Assembly: GCA_016617495.1 (NCBI GenBank) | Contig: WYCU01000002.1 | Span: 213,538-277,537, forward strand | Source of the DNA: Azonexaceae bacterium s22 | GTDB taxonomy: Bacteria; Pseudomonadota; Gammaproteobacteria; Burkholderiales; Rhodocyclaceae | DNA: 64,000 nt | Direction: 5' to 3' | Shown here: positions 46,522 through 57,374 of the stretch, in pieces | Position numbering within the stretch: position 1 is the first letter of the stretch | Layout: each line of letters starts with the position of its first letter | Made by a program: the position numbers and the translations under genes | Notes under the pieces: model-generated | What the model was told of the DNA's origin: nothing | Seen by the model: the letters and a program-made list of their open reading frames with translations, nothing else | The model's database searches: none

Positions 46522-47807
46522 GTCAAACCCTCCAGTCCGTGCGCGGGATGAACGACATCCTGCCGGATGAAGCCGAGTTCTGGGAAATCTTCGAAGAAAC
46601 TGTCCGCTCGTGGCTGAAGTGTTACGGGTATCGTCCCATCCGTATGCCCATCGTCGAGCCGACCCCGCTATTCAAGCGCGCCATCGGCGAAGTGACCGAT
46701 ATCGTCGAAAAGGAAATGTATTCTTTCGAGGATAGCCTCAATGGCGAGCATCTGACACTGCGTCCGGAAGGCACGGCAGGCTGCGTTCGTGCCCTGATCC
46801 AGCATAACCTCGCCGCACAACACCCCCGCCGTCTGTATTACATGGGACAGATGTTCCGGCATGAGCGTCCGCAAAAGGGCCGCTATCGTCAGTTCCATCA
46901 AGTCGGCGTCGAGGCCTTCGGGTTTGCCGGGCCGGATATCGATGCGGAAATGATCCTCATGGGCGCGCGCCTGTGGGGCGATCTCGGCCTGGATGGCATC
47001 GAGCTGCAGATCAACAGCCTGGGGCAACCAGAGGAGCGCGCGCAGCATCGTGCCGCGCTGATCGCTTATTTCGAGCAGCATGTCGATATGCTCGATGACG
47101 ATGCGCGGCGCCGCCTGCATACCAACCCGTTGCGCATTCTGGATACCAAGAATCCGGCGTTGCAGGACCTGTGTGCCAATGCACCCAAATTGATCGACTA
47201 CCTTGGTCCGGAGTCGCTGGCGCATTTTGAGGGCGTGCAGCGGGTTCTGCGCGATGCCGGGCAAGCATTTACCGTGAATCCGCGACTGGTGCGCGGCCTC
47301 GATTACTACAATCTGACGGTTTTCGAGTGGGTGACCGACCGACTGGGCGCTCAGGGAACCGTCTGCGCCGGCGGGCGTTACGACGGTCTGGTGAATCAAC
47401 TTGGCGGCAAGCCCACTCCCGCGTGCGGATTTGCCATGGGCGTGGAACGCCTCATTGCATTGATCCAGGAAGCCGGCGGGGCGCCGGCTTCTCCGGCACC
47501 GGACGTGTATCTGGTGCATCAGGGCGAAAATGCCTCGCGCTTGGCTTTCCGCGTGGCGGAAGGTCTGCGCGACCAAGGTCTGAATGTGCTTCTCCACTGT
47601 GGTGGCGGTTCCTTCAAGTCGCAAATGAAGAAAGCCGATGCCAGCGGCGCCACTTTCGCCGTTGTGATTGGCGACGATGAGGCGGCGACTGGCGAGGCGC
47701 AATTGAAGGCCTTGCGCGAAGAGGGTGTGGCACAGCGTAAACTGAAAGTCGATGATTTGGCGGAGGCCATCATCGGGCAACTGATCGATTCGGACGAAGA
47801 GGAATAA
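46518..47807 (+). CDS. hisS: Histidyl-tRNA synthetase
   Basis: 429 residues. Class II motifs: motif 2 in [20 protein letters not shown], His-binding in [14 protein letters not shown], motif 3 in [12 protein letters not shown]. The C-terminal anticodon-binding domain follows ([22 protein letters not shown]). It charges tRNA-His. The order ispG-hisS-yfgM-bamB-der is conserved. Confidence 0.98.
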   Translation: MSQTLQSVRGMNDILPDEAEFWEIFEETVRSWLKCYGYRPIRMPIVEPTPLFKRAIGEVTDIVEKEMYSFEDSLNGEHLTLRPEGTAGCVRALIQHNLAAQHPRRLYYMGQMFRHERPQKGRYRQFHQVGVEAFGFAGPDIDAEMILMGARLWGDLGLDGIELQINSLGQPEERAQHRAALIAYFEQHVDMLDDDARRRLHTNPLRILDTKNPALQDLCANAPKLIDYLGPESLAHFEGVQRVLRDAGQAFTVNPRLVRGLDYYNLTVFEWVTDRLGAQGTVCAGGRYDGLVNQLGGKPTPACGFAMGVERLIALIQEAGGAPASPAPDVYLVHQGENASRLAFRVAEGLRDQGLNVLLHCGGGSFKSQMKKADASGATFAVVIGDDEAATGEAQLKALREEGVAQRKLKVDDLAEAIIGQLIDSDEEE

Positions 47808-47811
47808 GCGA

Positions 47812-48450
47812 ATGGCTCACTACGACCTCGAAGAACAGGAACAGATTGATTCCCTGAAAACCTGGTGGAAGATGTACGGCAACCTGGTGACGGGGTTGGT
47901 GGTGGTGGCATCGCTGGCAGTCATCGGATGGCAGGGGTGGAACTGGTATCAGCGTGGCCAGTCGGCGCAGGCCGCTGCCATCTATGGTGTGCTGGAGCAG
48001 GCGGCAGCCATGCGCGATGCGCAAAAGGTCAAAGCTGCTGCGGGCGAACTGACCGAGAAATTCGGTGGGACCTCGTACGCCGCGCTCGGTGCCTTGCTTG
48101 CGGCGCGTCAATCATTTGAGGCAGGCGACCTGAAAACGGCACGCGCTCAATTGCAGTGGGCTGCCGAGAACGGCAAGGATGAGGTTCGCGATATCGCCCG
48201 CCTGCGTCTTGCGGCAGTCATGCTCGATGAAAAGGCCTATGACGATGCCCTGCGCCAGATCGATGGGGCGCACGCCGCCGCCTTCGACGCGCGCTATCTG
48301 GAATTGAAAGGCGATGTGCTTGCTGCCCAAGGCAAAAAGGCTGAAGCACGCACTGCCTACAAGGCGGCACTCGACAAGGGCGATGCGGCCCAGGGACCCG
48401 GGCGGGCGCTGCTGCAACAGAAGCTGGACAATTTGGGCGAGGCCGCATGA
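47812..48450 (+). CDS. yfgM: YfgM-like ancillary SecYEG translocon subunit
   Basis: 212 residues. A cytoplasmic start (DLEEQEQIDSLKTWWKMYGN) and a membrane helix (LVTGLVVVASLAVIGWQGW) precede a periplasmic TPR-like domain. The length and layout match YfgM, which contacts SecYEG and the PpiD chaperone. It starts 4 bases after hisS and overlaps bamB by 4 bases. Confidence 0.93.
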   Translation: MAHYDLEEQEQIDSLKTWWKMYGNLVTGLVVVASLAVIGWQGWNWYQRGQSAQAAAIYGVLEQAAAMRDAQKVKAAAGELTEKFGGTSYAALGALLAARQSFEAGDLKTARAQLQWAAENGKDEVRDIARLRLAAVMLDEKAYDDALRQIDGAHAAAFDARYLELKGDVLAAQGKKAEARTAYKAALDKGDAAQGPGRALLQQKLDNLGEAA

Positions 48451-49610
48451 TGTTGCCCCGTGCCTTGGCCTTGCTGGCGTTTGCCAGCCTCTTCACGGCA
48501 GGCTGCTCGACCATGTCCGATGCGGTCGACAAGCTTAATCCGTTTGCCTCGTCTGGCCCCAAAATGGCGGTCCTGACGCCTATTGAAACCACGGCTGATG
48601 TGCGTGAGCTTTGGTCGCAGGGCGTGGGCAAGGCAGGAGAATACATATTCACTCCGGCGGTGGTGGGCTCCGCAGTCTATGTGGCGGCGCGCGACGGTAC
48701 GCTAAGCAAGATCGAGGATGGGCGTCGAGTCTGGTCGATCAGCGTTGGACAGACACTCTCTGCCGGCGTGGGCGCCAATGACCGAATCGTTGCCGTCGGC
48801 ACACCCAAAGGCGAGGTACTTGCGTTTGCCGCCGACGATGGCCGCTCCCTCTGGAAGACCAGGGTGACCAGCGAAGTCTTGGCACCGCCCGCAGTGGGCG
48901 ATGCCGGTGTGGTTGTCCGTAGCGGTGACAATCGGGTCGCCTTGCTCGACAGTTTCGATGGTGGTCGCAAGTGGATTTATCAGCGTGCGACACCGCCGCT
49001 TTCGGTACGCAATACAGCCCCGCCGGTATTTGCCGATCGCTTTGTTTTTGTCGGGTTCCCCGGTGGGAAACTGGTCGCGTTGGCCCTTCAGAACGGTGCT
49101 CCGGTCTGGGAAGGGCCGGTTGCCTCACCCAAAGGTGCCACCGAGCTTGATCGCGTAGCCGATGTGGTGAGTGTGCCGGCCATCGATGGCCGCACGATTT
49201 GCGCCGCCGCATTCCAGGGCCGCGTGGCCTGCTTCGACATGGTGCAGGGCGGTGCCTTGATGTGGTCACGCGACATTTCCTCAGCTGCCGGCCTGGCGCT
49301 CGATAACCGCTTCCTGTTTGTGACCGACGATCGCGGCGCGGTCCATGCATTCGATCGCAATACCGGAAGCAGCATGTGGAAACAGGACAAACTGCTGAAT
49401 CGCCGTGTGAGCGGCCCGGCAGTCTACCGGAGCGTTGTGGCCGTGGCCGACGCCGAGGGGGTCGTTCATTTCTTGTCACGCGAGGACGGCAGTTTCGTCG
49501 CTCGCCAAAAAACCGACGGTACGGCGGTCAGAACGCCAGTGCAGCGGATGGGTTCGGCGTTTGTCGTCCAGACCCTCGGCGGCAACGTCTCAGCCTTCGA
49601 GGCCCGATGA
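48447..49610 (+). CDS. bamB: Outer-membrane assembly lipoprotein BamB
   Basis: 387 residues. A lipoprotein signal has lipobox FTAGC (lipidated Cys near residue 17). An eight-bladed PQQ-like propeller follows, with repeats such as [22 protein letters not shown] and [22 protein letters not shown]. It is part of the BAM complex for beta-barrel insertion. It overlaps der by 4 bases (ATGA). Confidence 0.95.
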   Translation: MMLPRALALLAFASLFTAGCSTMSDAVDKLNPFASSGPKMAVLTPIETTADVRELWSQGVGKAGEYIFTPAVVGSAVYVAARDGTLSKIEDGRRVWSISVGQTLSAGVGANDRIVAVGTPKGEVLAFAADDGRSLWKTRVTSEVLAPPAVGDAGVVVRSGDNRVALLDSFDGGRKWIYQRATPPLSVRNTAPPVFADRFVFVGFPGGKLVALALQNGAPVWEGPVASPKGATELDRVADVVSVPAIDGRTICAAAFQGRVACFDMVQGGALMWSRDISSAAGLALDNRFLFVTDDRGAVHAFDRNTGSSMWKQDKLLNRRVSGPAVYRSVVAVADAEGVVHFLSREDGSFVARQKTDGTAVRTPVQRMGSAFVVQTLGGNVSAFEAR

Positions 49611-50938
49611 AACCAACACTAGTCCTCGTAGGTCGTCCCAATGTGGGCAAATCGACCCTGTTCAATCGCCTGACGCGCTCGCGCGATGCCATCGTGGCGG
49701 ACCAGCCCGGTTTGACCCGGGATCGCCATTACGGACATGGTCGCTTGGGGCGCAAGCCTTATCTGGTCGTCGACACCGGTGGTTTTGAGCCCTTGGTCAA
49801 GGATGGCATCCTGCACGAGATGGCACGCCAGACGGAGCAGGCCATTGCCGAGGCCGACGCGGTCATTTTCGTGGTCGACGGCCGCACGGGCATGACGCCG
49901 CACGACAAGGAAATCGCCAACAAACTGCGGCGCCTTGAGCGTCCGGTATTTGTCGCGGTCAACAAGGCGGAAGGGCTGAATCGCGGCATGGCGATTGCCG
50001 AATTCCACGAATTGGGGCTGGGCGAGCCGCACGCCATTTCGGCTGCCCATGGCGATGGCGTTCGTGCCCTCGTGGATCTGGCCCTGGAAGAATTTCCGGA
50101 GCCGGAAGCCGATGAGGAAAAGAGCGAAGCCATCCGGGTTGCCATTTGTGGGCGACCGAATGTGGGTAAATCGACGCTCATCAATACCTTGCTTGGCGAA
50201 GAGCGGGTGATTGCCTTTGATGCGCCCGGCACCACGCGCGATGCGATTGAAATCGATTTCGAACGCGAGGGCCGTCAGTATGTGCTGGTGGATACCGCCG
50301 GCATGCGCAAGCGCGGCAAGGTTTTCGAGCAAATCGAGAAATTCTCGGTCGTCAAGACGCTCAAGGCCATCGAAGATGCCAACGTCGTGATCCTGATGGT
50401 CGATGCGCAAGCGGATGTTTCCGATCAGGATGCCCATATTGCCGATTTTGTCGTGCAATCCGGTCGCGCCCTGGTCGTTGCTGTAAACAAGTGGGATGGC
50501 CTGGATCCCTACGTGCGCGAGCAAACGCGGACGACGCTCCAGCGCAAGTTGAAGTTTCTCGACTTTGCGAAATTCCACTTCATTTCAGCGCGTGACAACG
50601 TCGGGTTGCCGGCGCTGTTCCGTTCGGTGGATGCGGCCTATGCCGCAGCCATGGCCAAGCTCTCAACACCGCGACTGACGCGGGTGCTTGCCGATGCGGT
50701 CGCGAAACAGGCGCCGGCCAGACATGGCATCTTCCGCCCGAAACCGCGCTATGCCCACCAAGGTGGCTCCAATCCGCCGATCATCGTGGTGCATGGCAAC
50801 GCGCTCGATCATATTGCGGACAGCTACCGCCGTTATCTCGAACACACCTTCCGCGAAGCGTTTCGCTTGCAAGGTACGCCGTTGCGCATTCAGTTCGTGA
50901 CCAGCAAGAATCCTTATGCCGAAAAAGACGGCAAGTAA
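49607..50938 (+). CDS. der: Ribosome assembly GTPase Der (EngA)
   Basis: 443 residues from the ATG inside the bamB stop; an upstream in-frame extension from 49376 overlaps bamB and is not plausible. Two tandem GTPase domains: G1 at [12 protein letters not shown] and [14 protein letters not shown]3 at DTGGF and [11 protein letters not shown]4 at NKAEG and NKWDG. A C-terminal KH-like domain follows. It is essential for 50S maturation. The G4 of domain 1 coincides with a 14/15 match to the element core (49949-49963), which I treat as chance. Confidence 0.98.
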   Translation: MKPTLVLVGRPNVGKSTLFNRLTRSRDAIVADQPGLTRDRHYGHGRLGRKPYLVVDTGGFEPLVKDGILHEMARQTEQAIAEADAVIFVVDGRTGMTPHDKEIANKLRRLERPVFVAVNKAEGLNRGMAIAEFHELGLGEPHAISAAHGDGVRALVDLALEEFPEPEADEEKSEAIRVAICGRPNVGKSTLINTLLGEERVIAFDAPGTTRDAIEIDFEREGRQYVLVDTAGMRKRGKVFEQIEKFSVVKTLKAIEDANVVILMVDAQADVSDQDAHIADFVVQSGRALVVAVNKWDGLDPYVREQTRTTLQRKLKFLDFAKFHFISARDNVGLPALFRSVDAAYAAAMAKLSTPRLTRVLADAVAKQAPARHGIFRPKPRYAHQGGSNPPIIVVHGNALDHIADSYRRYLEHTFREAFRLQGTPLRIQFVTSKNPYAEKDGK

Positions 50939-51250
<312 letters not shown>

Positions 51251-51267
51251 TCATCGGTTGTCTTGCC

Positions 51268-51286
51268 GCCCACCGGCAAGGTGGGC
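51268..51286 (+). other. Hairpin between hfq and hflX
   Basis: GCCCACC-GGCAA-GGTGGGC followed by TTATCTTG. A weak T-rich tail suggests partial termination after hfq. Confidence 0.55.
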
Positions 51287-51313
51287 TTATCTTGCACGTC
51301 ACAGGGAATTTCC

Positions 51314-52468
51314 ATGATTGAACGACCGGCCGCAGGCGAACGTGCGGTGATCGTTCAACTGGATTTTGGCCAGAGCGATCTTGAAGATCGTCTTGAAGAG
51401 CTTCGTCTGCTCGTCGATTCGGCTGGCGGCCAGGTTGTCGCCGAAGTTTTTGGTCGGCGCCAAAGTCCCGACCCCAAAACCTTCGCCGGGAAAGGCAAGG
51501 TTCAGGAGATTGCTGCAATGGTCGGTGCCGGTAACGCCGATCTGGTGATCTTCAATCACGAGCTTTCACCTGCCCAGGAGCGAAATCTCGAACGTGAACT
51601 CAAATGCCGCGTCATCGACCGTACCAGCCTGATTCTCGATATTTTCGCCCTGCGGGCATCGAGCGCCGAAGGCAAGCTGCAGGTTGAACTCGCGCAACTG
51701 GAACATCTCTCCACGCGCCTGGTTCGCGGTTGGACTCACCTTGAGCGTCAACGGGGGGGGATCGGTTTGCGTGGTCCGGGCGAAACCCAGCTGGAAACCG
51801 ACCGCCGACTTTTGGGTAACCGGGTCAAGCTGTTGAAAGATCGCCTCGACAAGCTCTCGCGCCAACGTCACGTTCAGCGCAAGGCCAGAATGCGGGGCGA
51901 CGTCCTGAATGTTTCGCTGGTTGGGTACACCAACGCCGGCAAATCGACCTTGTTCAATGCACTGACCCATGCCGGTGTCTATGCTGCCAACCAACTGTTT
52001 GCCACGCTTGATACCACTTCCCGGAAACTGTGGATCGAAGGCGCTGGCAATATCGTGATTTCCGATACCGTCGGCTTCATTCGCGATTTGCCCCACGCGC
52101 TGGTCGATGCGTTTCATGCCACGCTGGAAGCGGCGACCGAAGCGGATTTGCTTTTGCATGTGGTCGATAGCGCCAGCCATGTTCGCGAGGAGCAGATGGC
52201 GGAAGTCGACAAAGTATTGGCTGAAATCGGTGCCGGTAAGGTACGGCAGGTCATCGTCTGGAACAAGATCGACCTGACCGAGGCCGCGCCGGGAGTCGAG
52301 CGTGATGAATATGGTAATATCGCGCGCGTTCGCGTCAGTGCGCGGTCAGGAGAAGGCTTGGAACTCTTGCGCTTCGCCCTTGCCGAATATGGCCAACAGA
52401 AAGCTGCGAACCGTCAAGCGGCGCTGGCCGAAGCGGCTCGTGACGCACAACCCGATTACATGAACTGA
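51314..52468 (+). CDS. hflX: Ribosome-associated GTPase HflX
   Basis: 384 residues from the ATG with AGGGAA upstream. The N-terminal HflX domain (VAEVFGRRQSPDPKTFAGKGKVQE) is followed by a coiled linker (GGIGLRGPGETQLETDRR) and a GTPase domain with G1 GYTNAGKST, G3 DTVGFIRDLP and G4 WNKID. It splits or rescues stalled 70S ribosomes under stress. Confidence 0.97.
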   Translation: MIERPAAGERAVIVQLDFGQSDLEDRLEELRLLVDSAGGQVVAEVFGRRQSPDPKTFAGKGKVQEIAAMVGAGNADLVIFNHELSPAQERNLERELKCRVIDRTSLILDIFALRASSAEGKLQVELAQLEHLSTRLVRGWTHLERQRGGIGLRGPGETQLETDRRLLGNRVKLLKDRLDKLSRQRHVQRKARMRGDVLNVSLVGYTNAGKSTLFNALTHAGVYAANQLFATLDTTSRKLWIEGAGNIVISDTVGFIRDLPHALVDAFHATLEAATEADLLLHVVDSASHVREEQMAEVDKVLAEIGAGKVRQVIVWNKIDLTEAAPGVERDEYGNIARVRVSARSGEGLELLRFALAEYGQQKAANRQAALAEAARDAQPDYMN

Positions 52469-52502
52469 TCCCCGATCCATGATCCCGACCCTAGGAATTT
52501 TC

Positions 52503-53795
52503 ATGTCACTCAACGACCCGCAATGGGGTAACCGCGGTGACGGCGACAAGCCCGGCGGCCCGCGTGGCCCGAACCAGGGACCGCCCGATCTCGAGGAAAT
52601 CTGGCGTGATTTCAATCGCAAGCTGAACGGCCTGTTTGGCGGTAAAAAGGGTGGTGGCGGCAATGGCGGCGGCGATGGGCCGCGCATGCCCCAGATCGAC
52701 CTTAATCCGCGTTTTCTCAGTGGCGGAATCGGGCTTTTGATTGCCCTGGTGATCGTCGTCTGGATGGCTTCCGGTTTTTATATTGTCGACCAGTCGCAGC
52801 GCGGCATCGTGCTTCAGTTCGGCAAGTACAAGGAAACCACCGATCCTGGCCTGCGCTGGCACTTTCCCTATCCGATCCAGTCGCATGAATTGGTGAATCT
52901 GTCGGGCGTGCGCACGGTGGAAATCGGATATCGCGGCAGCGAACGCAACAAGGTGCTCAAGGAAGCGCTGATGCTTACGGATGACGAAAACATCGTCAAT
53001 ATCCAGTTTGCCGTCCAGTACATCCTGAAGGATCCGGTCGATTACCTGTTCAATAATCGTCATCCTGACGAAGCGGTCATCGGTGCTGCCGAAACGGCGG
53101 TGCGCGAGATTGTCGGCAAGAGCCGCATGGACTTCGTGCTTTATGAAGGTCGCGAGCAGATCGCAGCTCAAGCGGCTCAATTGATGCAGGAAATTCTCGA
53201 CCGCTACCAGAGCGGTATCCTGATTTCCAAGGTAACCATGCAGAATGCGCAGCCGCCGGAACAGGTGCAGGCGGCGTTTGACGATGCCGTCAAGGCGGGT
53301 CAGGACCGCGAACGGCAGAAAAACGAGGGGCAAGCCTACGCCAATGACGTCATCCCCAAAGCCAAGGGGACCGCGGCGCGACTGCTCGAAGAGGCTGCTG
53401 GCTACAAGCAACGCGTGATCTCGACGGCGGAAGGCGATGCGTCGCGCTTCAAGCAGATTCAGACCGAATATGCCAAGGCACCGGAAGTGACACGTCAGCG
53501 TATGTATCTCGAAACGATGCAACAGATCTATAACAACACCAGCAAGGTGCTGGTCGATGCCAAGGGGCAGGGCAATCTGCTCTACCTGCCGCTCGACAAG
53601 CTGATGCAGGCGGCCAGTGCCGTGCCGGCGGCGCCGTCGACCGAGCCGGTGCCGGCAAATGCCGCAGCGCCCGCGCGCCCGGCGTCCGGCAGTGCGGCGC
53701 CCACGGAGGCAGCGCCACCCCAGCTCGACAGTTCGCTGAATAGCCAGAGTCGCCGAGAGCCCTCCTTGCGTTCCCGTGATCGGGAGGCCCGTTGA
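52503..53795 (+). CDS. hflK: FtsH-protease modulator HflK
   Basis: 430 residues from the ATG at 52503. A Gly-rich cytoplasmic N-terminus and a membrane helix (GLLIALVIVVWMASGFYIV) precede the SPFH/prohibitin domain (QRGIVLQFGKYKETTDPGLRWHFPYP) and a helical coiled region. An Ala/Pro-rich tail ends the protein. With HflC it forms a cage around FtsH at the inner membrane. The stop overlaps the hflC start. Confidence 0.96.
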   Translation: MSLNDPQWGNRGDGDKPGGPRGPNQGPPDLEEIWRDFNRKLNGLFGGKKGGGGNGGGDGPRMPQIDLNPRFLSGGIGLLIALVIVVWMASGFYIVDQSQRGIVLQFGKYKETTDPGLRWHFPYPIQSHELVNLSGVRTVEIGYRGSERNKVLKEALMLTDDENIVNIQFAVQYILKDPVDYLFNNRHPDEAVIGAAETAVREIVGKSRMDFVLYEGREQIAAQAAQLMQEILDRYQSGILISKVTMQNAQPPEQVQAAFDDAVKAGQDRERQKNEGQAYANDVIPKAKGTAARLLEEAAGYKQRVISTAEGDASRFKQIQTEYAKAPEVTRQRMYLETMQQIYNNTSKVLVDAKGQGNLLYLPLDKLMQAASAVPAAPSTEPVPANAAAPARPASGSAAPTEAAPPQLDSSLNSQSRREPSLRSRDREAR

Positions 53796-54682
53796 TGAAA
53801 TCGAATTTCAATTTGCTTGCCGCGCTCGTCCTGACCGTGGTCATTGTTTTGGCCATGTCCGTGTTTGCAGTCGATCAGCGTCAGTACGCTATCGTCTTCC
53901 AGATGGGGGAGGTTAAACGGGTCATTACCGAGCCTGGTCTCAATTTCAAGATTCCGCTGATCCAGAATGTGCGTTTCTTCGACAACCGCATCCTGACGCT
54001 GGACAACAACGAGCCGGAGCGCTTCATTACTTCGGAGAAGAAGAACGTGCTCGTCGATTCCTACATCAAGTGGCGCATTGTCGATCCCAAGCTTTATTAC
54101 ATTTCGGTCGGCGGTGACGAATCGCGCGCCAAGACGCGCCTGAACCAGACGGTGAACGCCGGCCTGCGCGAGGAATTCGGCAAACGTACCGTCCATGATG
54201 TGATTTCCGGCGAACGCGAAAGGATCATGGATCAGATGCGCGAAAAAGCCGATGCCGATGCGCGCAAGATTGGTGTGCAGATCGTCGATGTCCGGCTGAA
54301 GCGCGTGGAGTTGCCCAATGAGGTGAGCGAAGCCGTTTATCGCCGCATGGAGGCTGAGCGCAAGCGTGTCGCCAACGAATTGCGTTCCGAGGGTGCGGCC
54401 GAAGCGGAAAAGATTCGTGCGGATGCCGATCGCCAGCGCGAAGTCATCATCGCCGATGCCTATCGCGATGCCCAGAAGATCAAGGGCGAGGGCGATGCTC
54501 AGGCAACCTCGATCTACGGTCAGGCCTTCAGTCAGAATCCTGAGTTCTACGCCTTCTACCGTAGTCTGGAGGCCTATCGCCAGAGCTTCAAGAACAAGAA
54601 TGACGTGCTGGTCCTTGAGCCCAATTCGGAGTTTTTCAAATACATGAAGGGTACCGGGCGCGGTAGCGACAAAGGCAAATGA
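53795..54682 (+). CDS. hflC: FtsH-protease modulator HflC
   Basis: 295 residues from the ATG at 53795 (TGATG overlap with hflK); a TTG three bases upstream is the alternative. A signal-anchor helix (LLAALVLTVVIVLAMSVFAV) precedes the SPFH domain (YAIVFQMGEVKRVITEPGLNFKIPL) and a helical coiled segment. Partner of HflK. It overlaps the next small gene by 4 bases. Confidence 0.96.
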   Translation: MKSNFNLLAALVLTVVIVLAMSVFAVDQRQYAIVFQMGEVKRVITEPGLNFKIPLIQNVRFFDNRILTLDNNEPERFITSEKKNVLVDSYIKWRIVDPKLYYISVGGDESRAKTRLNQTVNAGLREEFGKRTVHDVISGERERIMDQMREKADADARKIGVQIVDVRLKRVELPNEVSEAVYRRMEAERKRVANELRSEGAAEAEKIRADADRQREVIIADAYRDAQKIKGEGDAQATSIYGQAFSQNPEFYAFYRSLEAYRQSFKNKNDVLVLEPNSEFFKYMKGTGRGSDKGK

Positions 54683-54864
54683 CCTCGACCCTGTTGATGG
54701 CCTTCGCGCTGATGTTGGTGCTCGAAGGCCTGATGCCCTTCATTGCCCCGGCGGCATGGCGTGAAACCTTTCGCCGACTCGTTCAATTTACGGATGGACA
54801 GATTCGCTTCATCGGACTGACTTCGATGGTTGCGGGGCTCATCCTGCTGATGCTTTTCTCATGA
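54679..54864 (+). CDS. DUF2065 small membrane protein
   Basis: 61 residues with two hydrophobic segments ([20 protein letters not shown] and [20 protein letters not shown]) joined by a polar loop. DUF2065 is regularly found between hflC and hisZ/purA in betaproteobacteria. Function unknown; the constant neighbourhood suggests a link to HflKC or membrane proteolysis. It overlaps both neighbours by 4 bases. Confidence 0.88.
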   Translation: MTSTLLMAFALMLVLEGLMPFIAPAAWRETFRRLVQFTDGQIRFIGLTSMVAGLILLMLFS

Positions 54865-56015
54865 ACTGGCTGTTACCTGAATACATTGCCGATGCCCTGC
54901 CTGCCGAGGCAGAGCGCATCGAACGCTTGCGCCGTAGTGTGCTGGACCACTTCCGCGGACATGGCTTTGAGTTTGTCATGCCGCCGCTGCTGGAGTACCT
55001 GGAGTCCTTGTTGACCGGTGCCGGTCAGGATCTCAAACTGCGCACCTTCAAGCTGGTCGATCAATTGTCGGGACGGACCATGGGTTTGCGTGCCGACATC
55101 ACGCCGCAAACCGCACGTATCGATGCGCATCTGCTCAATCATCAGGGCGTGACGCGCCTGTGCTACTGCGACAGCGTGTTGCACACTCTGCCAGCCACCA
55201 TTGCCGCCAGCCGCGAACCGGTTCAGATCGGTGCGGAGCTTTACGGTCACGCAGGCATTGCGGCGGATCTGGCCATTATTCGACTGATGGCTGGTGCCCT
55301 GTCGCGGATCAAGGTGCCGCTTACTCGTATCGATCTGGGCCATGTGGGTATTTTCCGGGCACTGGCCGACGCAGCGGGCATGCCCGAAGAGAATGTCGAT
55401 GCCGTGCTCAGCCTGTTGCAGGCCAAGGATGTTCCGGGCCTGGTCGAGGCCTGCGCCGATGTGCCGATGCCGTACCGCGAGGCCCTGCTGGCCTTGCCCC
55501 GGTTGTATGGCGGCGTTGAAGTCATTGCACAAGCCGAAGCCCGGTTGCCGCAATTGCCGGCGATCCAGGCAGCGCTCGATGGCTTGCGCCACCTTGTCGA
55601 GCGTGCGCCCGAGCTGCCGTTCTCCATCGATCTGTCGGACCTGCGCGGCTACCACTATCACAATGGCGTCGTCTTCGCGGCCTACGTTGAGCATTACCCT
55701 GCGGCAATCGCCTTGGGCGGACGTTACGATGGGGCGGGCAAGGCATTTGGGCGCGACCGTCCTGCCACCGGGTTTTCGATGGATTTGCGCGAAGTCGCGC
55801 GCCTGGCTCCGGCAGGCCGGCCATCGGGTGGCATTCTGGCGCCGCATGCCGGCGAAGATGCACGATTGGCAGCGCATATTGCGGCATTGCGCGAAAAGGG
55901 AGAGATTGTCGTTGAACTGCTGCCGGGCGAAATCGCCTGCGAAGGGCCGGTTTGCGACAGAAAGCTCGTCCAGGTGGGCGAGCAATGGATTATCGAAGCA
56001 ATTCAAGAGGATTAA
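54861..56015 (+). CDS. hisZ: ATP phosphoribosyltransferase regulatory subunit
   Basis: 384 residues. A histidyl-tRNA-synthetase paralogue without the anticodon domain: [44 protein letters not shown] and [14 protein letters not shown]. It activates the short-form HisG in the first step of histidine synthesis. hisG is not in this window; hisZ next to purA is the usual betaproteobacterial order. Confidence 0.95.
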   Translation: MNWLLPEYIADALPAEAERIERLRRSVLDHFRGHGFEFVMPPLLEYLESLLTGAGQDLKLRTFKLVDQLSGRTMGLRADITPQTARIDAHLLNHQGVTRLCYCDSVLHTLPATIAASREPVQIGAELYGHAGIAADLAIIRLMAGALSRIKVPLTRIDLGHVGIFRALADAAGMPEENVDAVLSLLQAKDVPGLVEACADVPMPYREALLALPRLYGGVEVIAQAEARLPQLPAIQAALDGLRHLVERAPELPFSIDLSDLRGYHYHNGVVFAAYVEHYPAAIALGGRYDGAGKAFGRDRPATGFSMDLREVARLAPAGRPSGGILAPHAGEDARLAAHIAALREKGEIVVELLPGEIACEGPVCDRKLVQVGEQWIIEAIQED

Positions 56016-56018
56016 AAC

Positions 56019-57326
56019 ATGGCCAAGAATGTCATCGTGGTGGGGACCCAGTGGGGCGACGAGGGGAAGGGCAAGATCGTCGACTGGCTGACTGACCATG
56101 CCCAAGGCGTCGTGCGTTTCCAGGGCGGCCATAACGCAGGCCATACGCTGGTTGTTGGCGAAAACGTCTACAAACTGAATCTGGTGCCTTCCGGCATTGT
56201 GCGTGACGGTGTCGACTGCTACATCGGCAACGGCGTCGTGCTGGATATCCACCACCTGATCTCCGAAATCGCCGAACTGGAAAAAGGCGGCATCAATGTG
56301 CGTTCCCGCCTGAAGATCAGCCCGGGATGCCCAATCATCCTGCCGTATCACTCTGCCATCGACAAAGCCCGCGAAGCCGCCAAGGCCGGCGACAAGAAAA
56401 TCGGCACCACCGGCAAGGGTATCGGTCCGACCTACGAAGACAAGGTCGCCCGTCGCGGCCTGCGCGTTTATGACCTCTTCCATCCGGAACGCTTCGCTGA
56501 AAAGCTCAAGGAAGTGCTGGATTACCACAACTTCGTGTTGACCCAGTATTTCAAGGCCGATCCGGTCGATTACCAGATGGTCTACGACCAGGCCATGGCC
56601 GACGCCGAGATCATCCGTCCGATGGTCGTCGATGTTTCCGGCGCGCTCTACGACGCCAACAAGGCCGGCCAGAACATGCTGTTCGAAGGCGCTCAGGGCA
56701 CGCTGCTGGACATCGACCACGGCACCTACCCGTTCGTGACGTCCTCCAACTGCGTCGCCGGTCAGGCGGCGGCCGGTGCAGGCATCGGCCCCGGCATGCT
56801 GCATTACGTGCTCGGCATCACCAAGGCCTACTGCACCCGCGTCGGCGGCGGTCCCTTCCCGAGCGAGCTGGATATCGACACCGAAGGCACGCCGGGTCAT
56901 CAGATGTTCTCGGTGGGCAAGGAATTCGGCACGGTCACCGGGCGCAAGCGCCGCTGCGGCTGGTTCGATGCCGCGCTGCTGCGTCGTTCCGCACGCATCA
57001 ATGGCCTCACCGGCCTGTGCATCACCAAGCTCGACGTGCTTGACGGTCTCAAGGAAATCCAGATTTGCACCGGCTACAAGCTGGGCGATCAAGTGGTCGA
57101 TCTGTTGCCCATCGGTGCCGACGAAGTGGCCCGCTGCGAGCCGATCTACGAAACCATGCCGGGTTGGGAAGGCACCACCTTCCGCGTCAAGCGCTGGGAA
57201 GACCTGCCGGCCAATGCGCAAGCCTATCTGAATCGTCTGGAAGAACTCTGCGGCGTGCCCATCGCCATCGTCTCGACCGGGCCGGAGCGTGACGAAACCA
57301 TTCTGCGCCGTCACCCGTTCAAGTAA
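56019..57326 (+). CDS. purA: Adenylosuccinate synthetase
   Basis: 435 residues, standard. Starts [22 protein letters not shown] (glycine loop, catalytic Asp) with GHNAGHT after it; [19 protein letters not shown] and TKLDVLD (guanine recognition) follow. It makes adenylosuccinate from IMP, Asp and GTP. AAGAGG precedes the ATG. The terminator is inside the dispersed element that follows. Confidence 0.98.
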   Translation: MAKNVIVVGTQWGDEGKGKIVDWLTDHAQGVVRFQGGHNAGHTLVVGENVYKLNLVPSGIVRDGVDCYIGNGVVLDIHHLISEIAELEKGGINVRSRLKISPGCPIILPYHSAIDKAREAAKAGDKKIGTTGKGIGPTYEDKVARRGLRVYDLFHPERFAEKLKEVLDYHNFVLTQYFKADPVDYQMVYDQAMADAEIIRPMVVDVSGALYDANKAGQNMLFEGAQGTLLDIDHGTYPFVTSSNCVAGQAAAGAGIGPGMLHYVLGITKAYCTRVGGGPFPSELDIDTEGTPGHQMFSVGKEFGTVTGRKRRCGWFDAALLRRSARINGLTGLCITKLDVLDGLKEIQICTGYKLGDQVVDLLPIGADEVARCEPIYETMPGWEGTTFRVKRWEDLPANAQAYLNRLEELCGVPIAIVSTGPERDETILRRHPFK

Positions 57327-57338
57327 TCGAATCCGGCG

Positions 57339-57374
57339 ATTGTCGCGGTCAACGGGCCTGAATGGCCCGTTTTT
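57339..57374 (+). repeat. 36-bp dispersed element, copy 10
   Basis: Core ATTGTCGCGGTCAAC (CAAC variant) at 57339-57353, 13 bases after the purA stop. The tail forms the purA terminator, and the core carries the TGA stop (57349-57351) of the convergent peptidase gene. Confidence 0.9.

Noticed and set aside
49949-49963. TTTGTCGCGGTCAAC in der, the same sequence as the core of copy 11
   Set aside because: It encodes VAVNKAE, the conserved G4 region of Der, and the following bases lack the A/T tracts. Chance match within a constrained motif is the simpler view.
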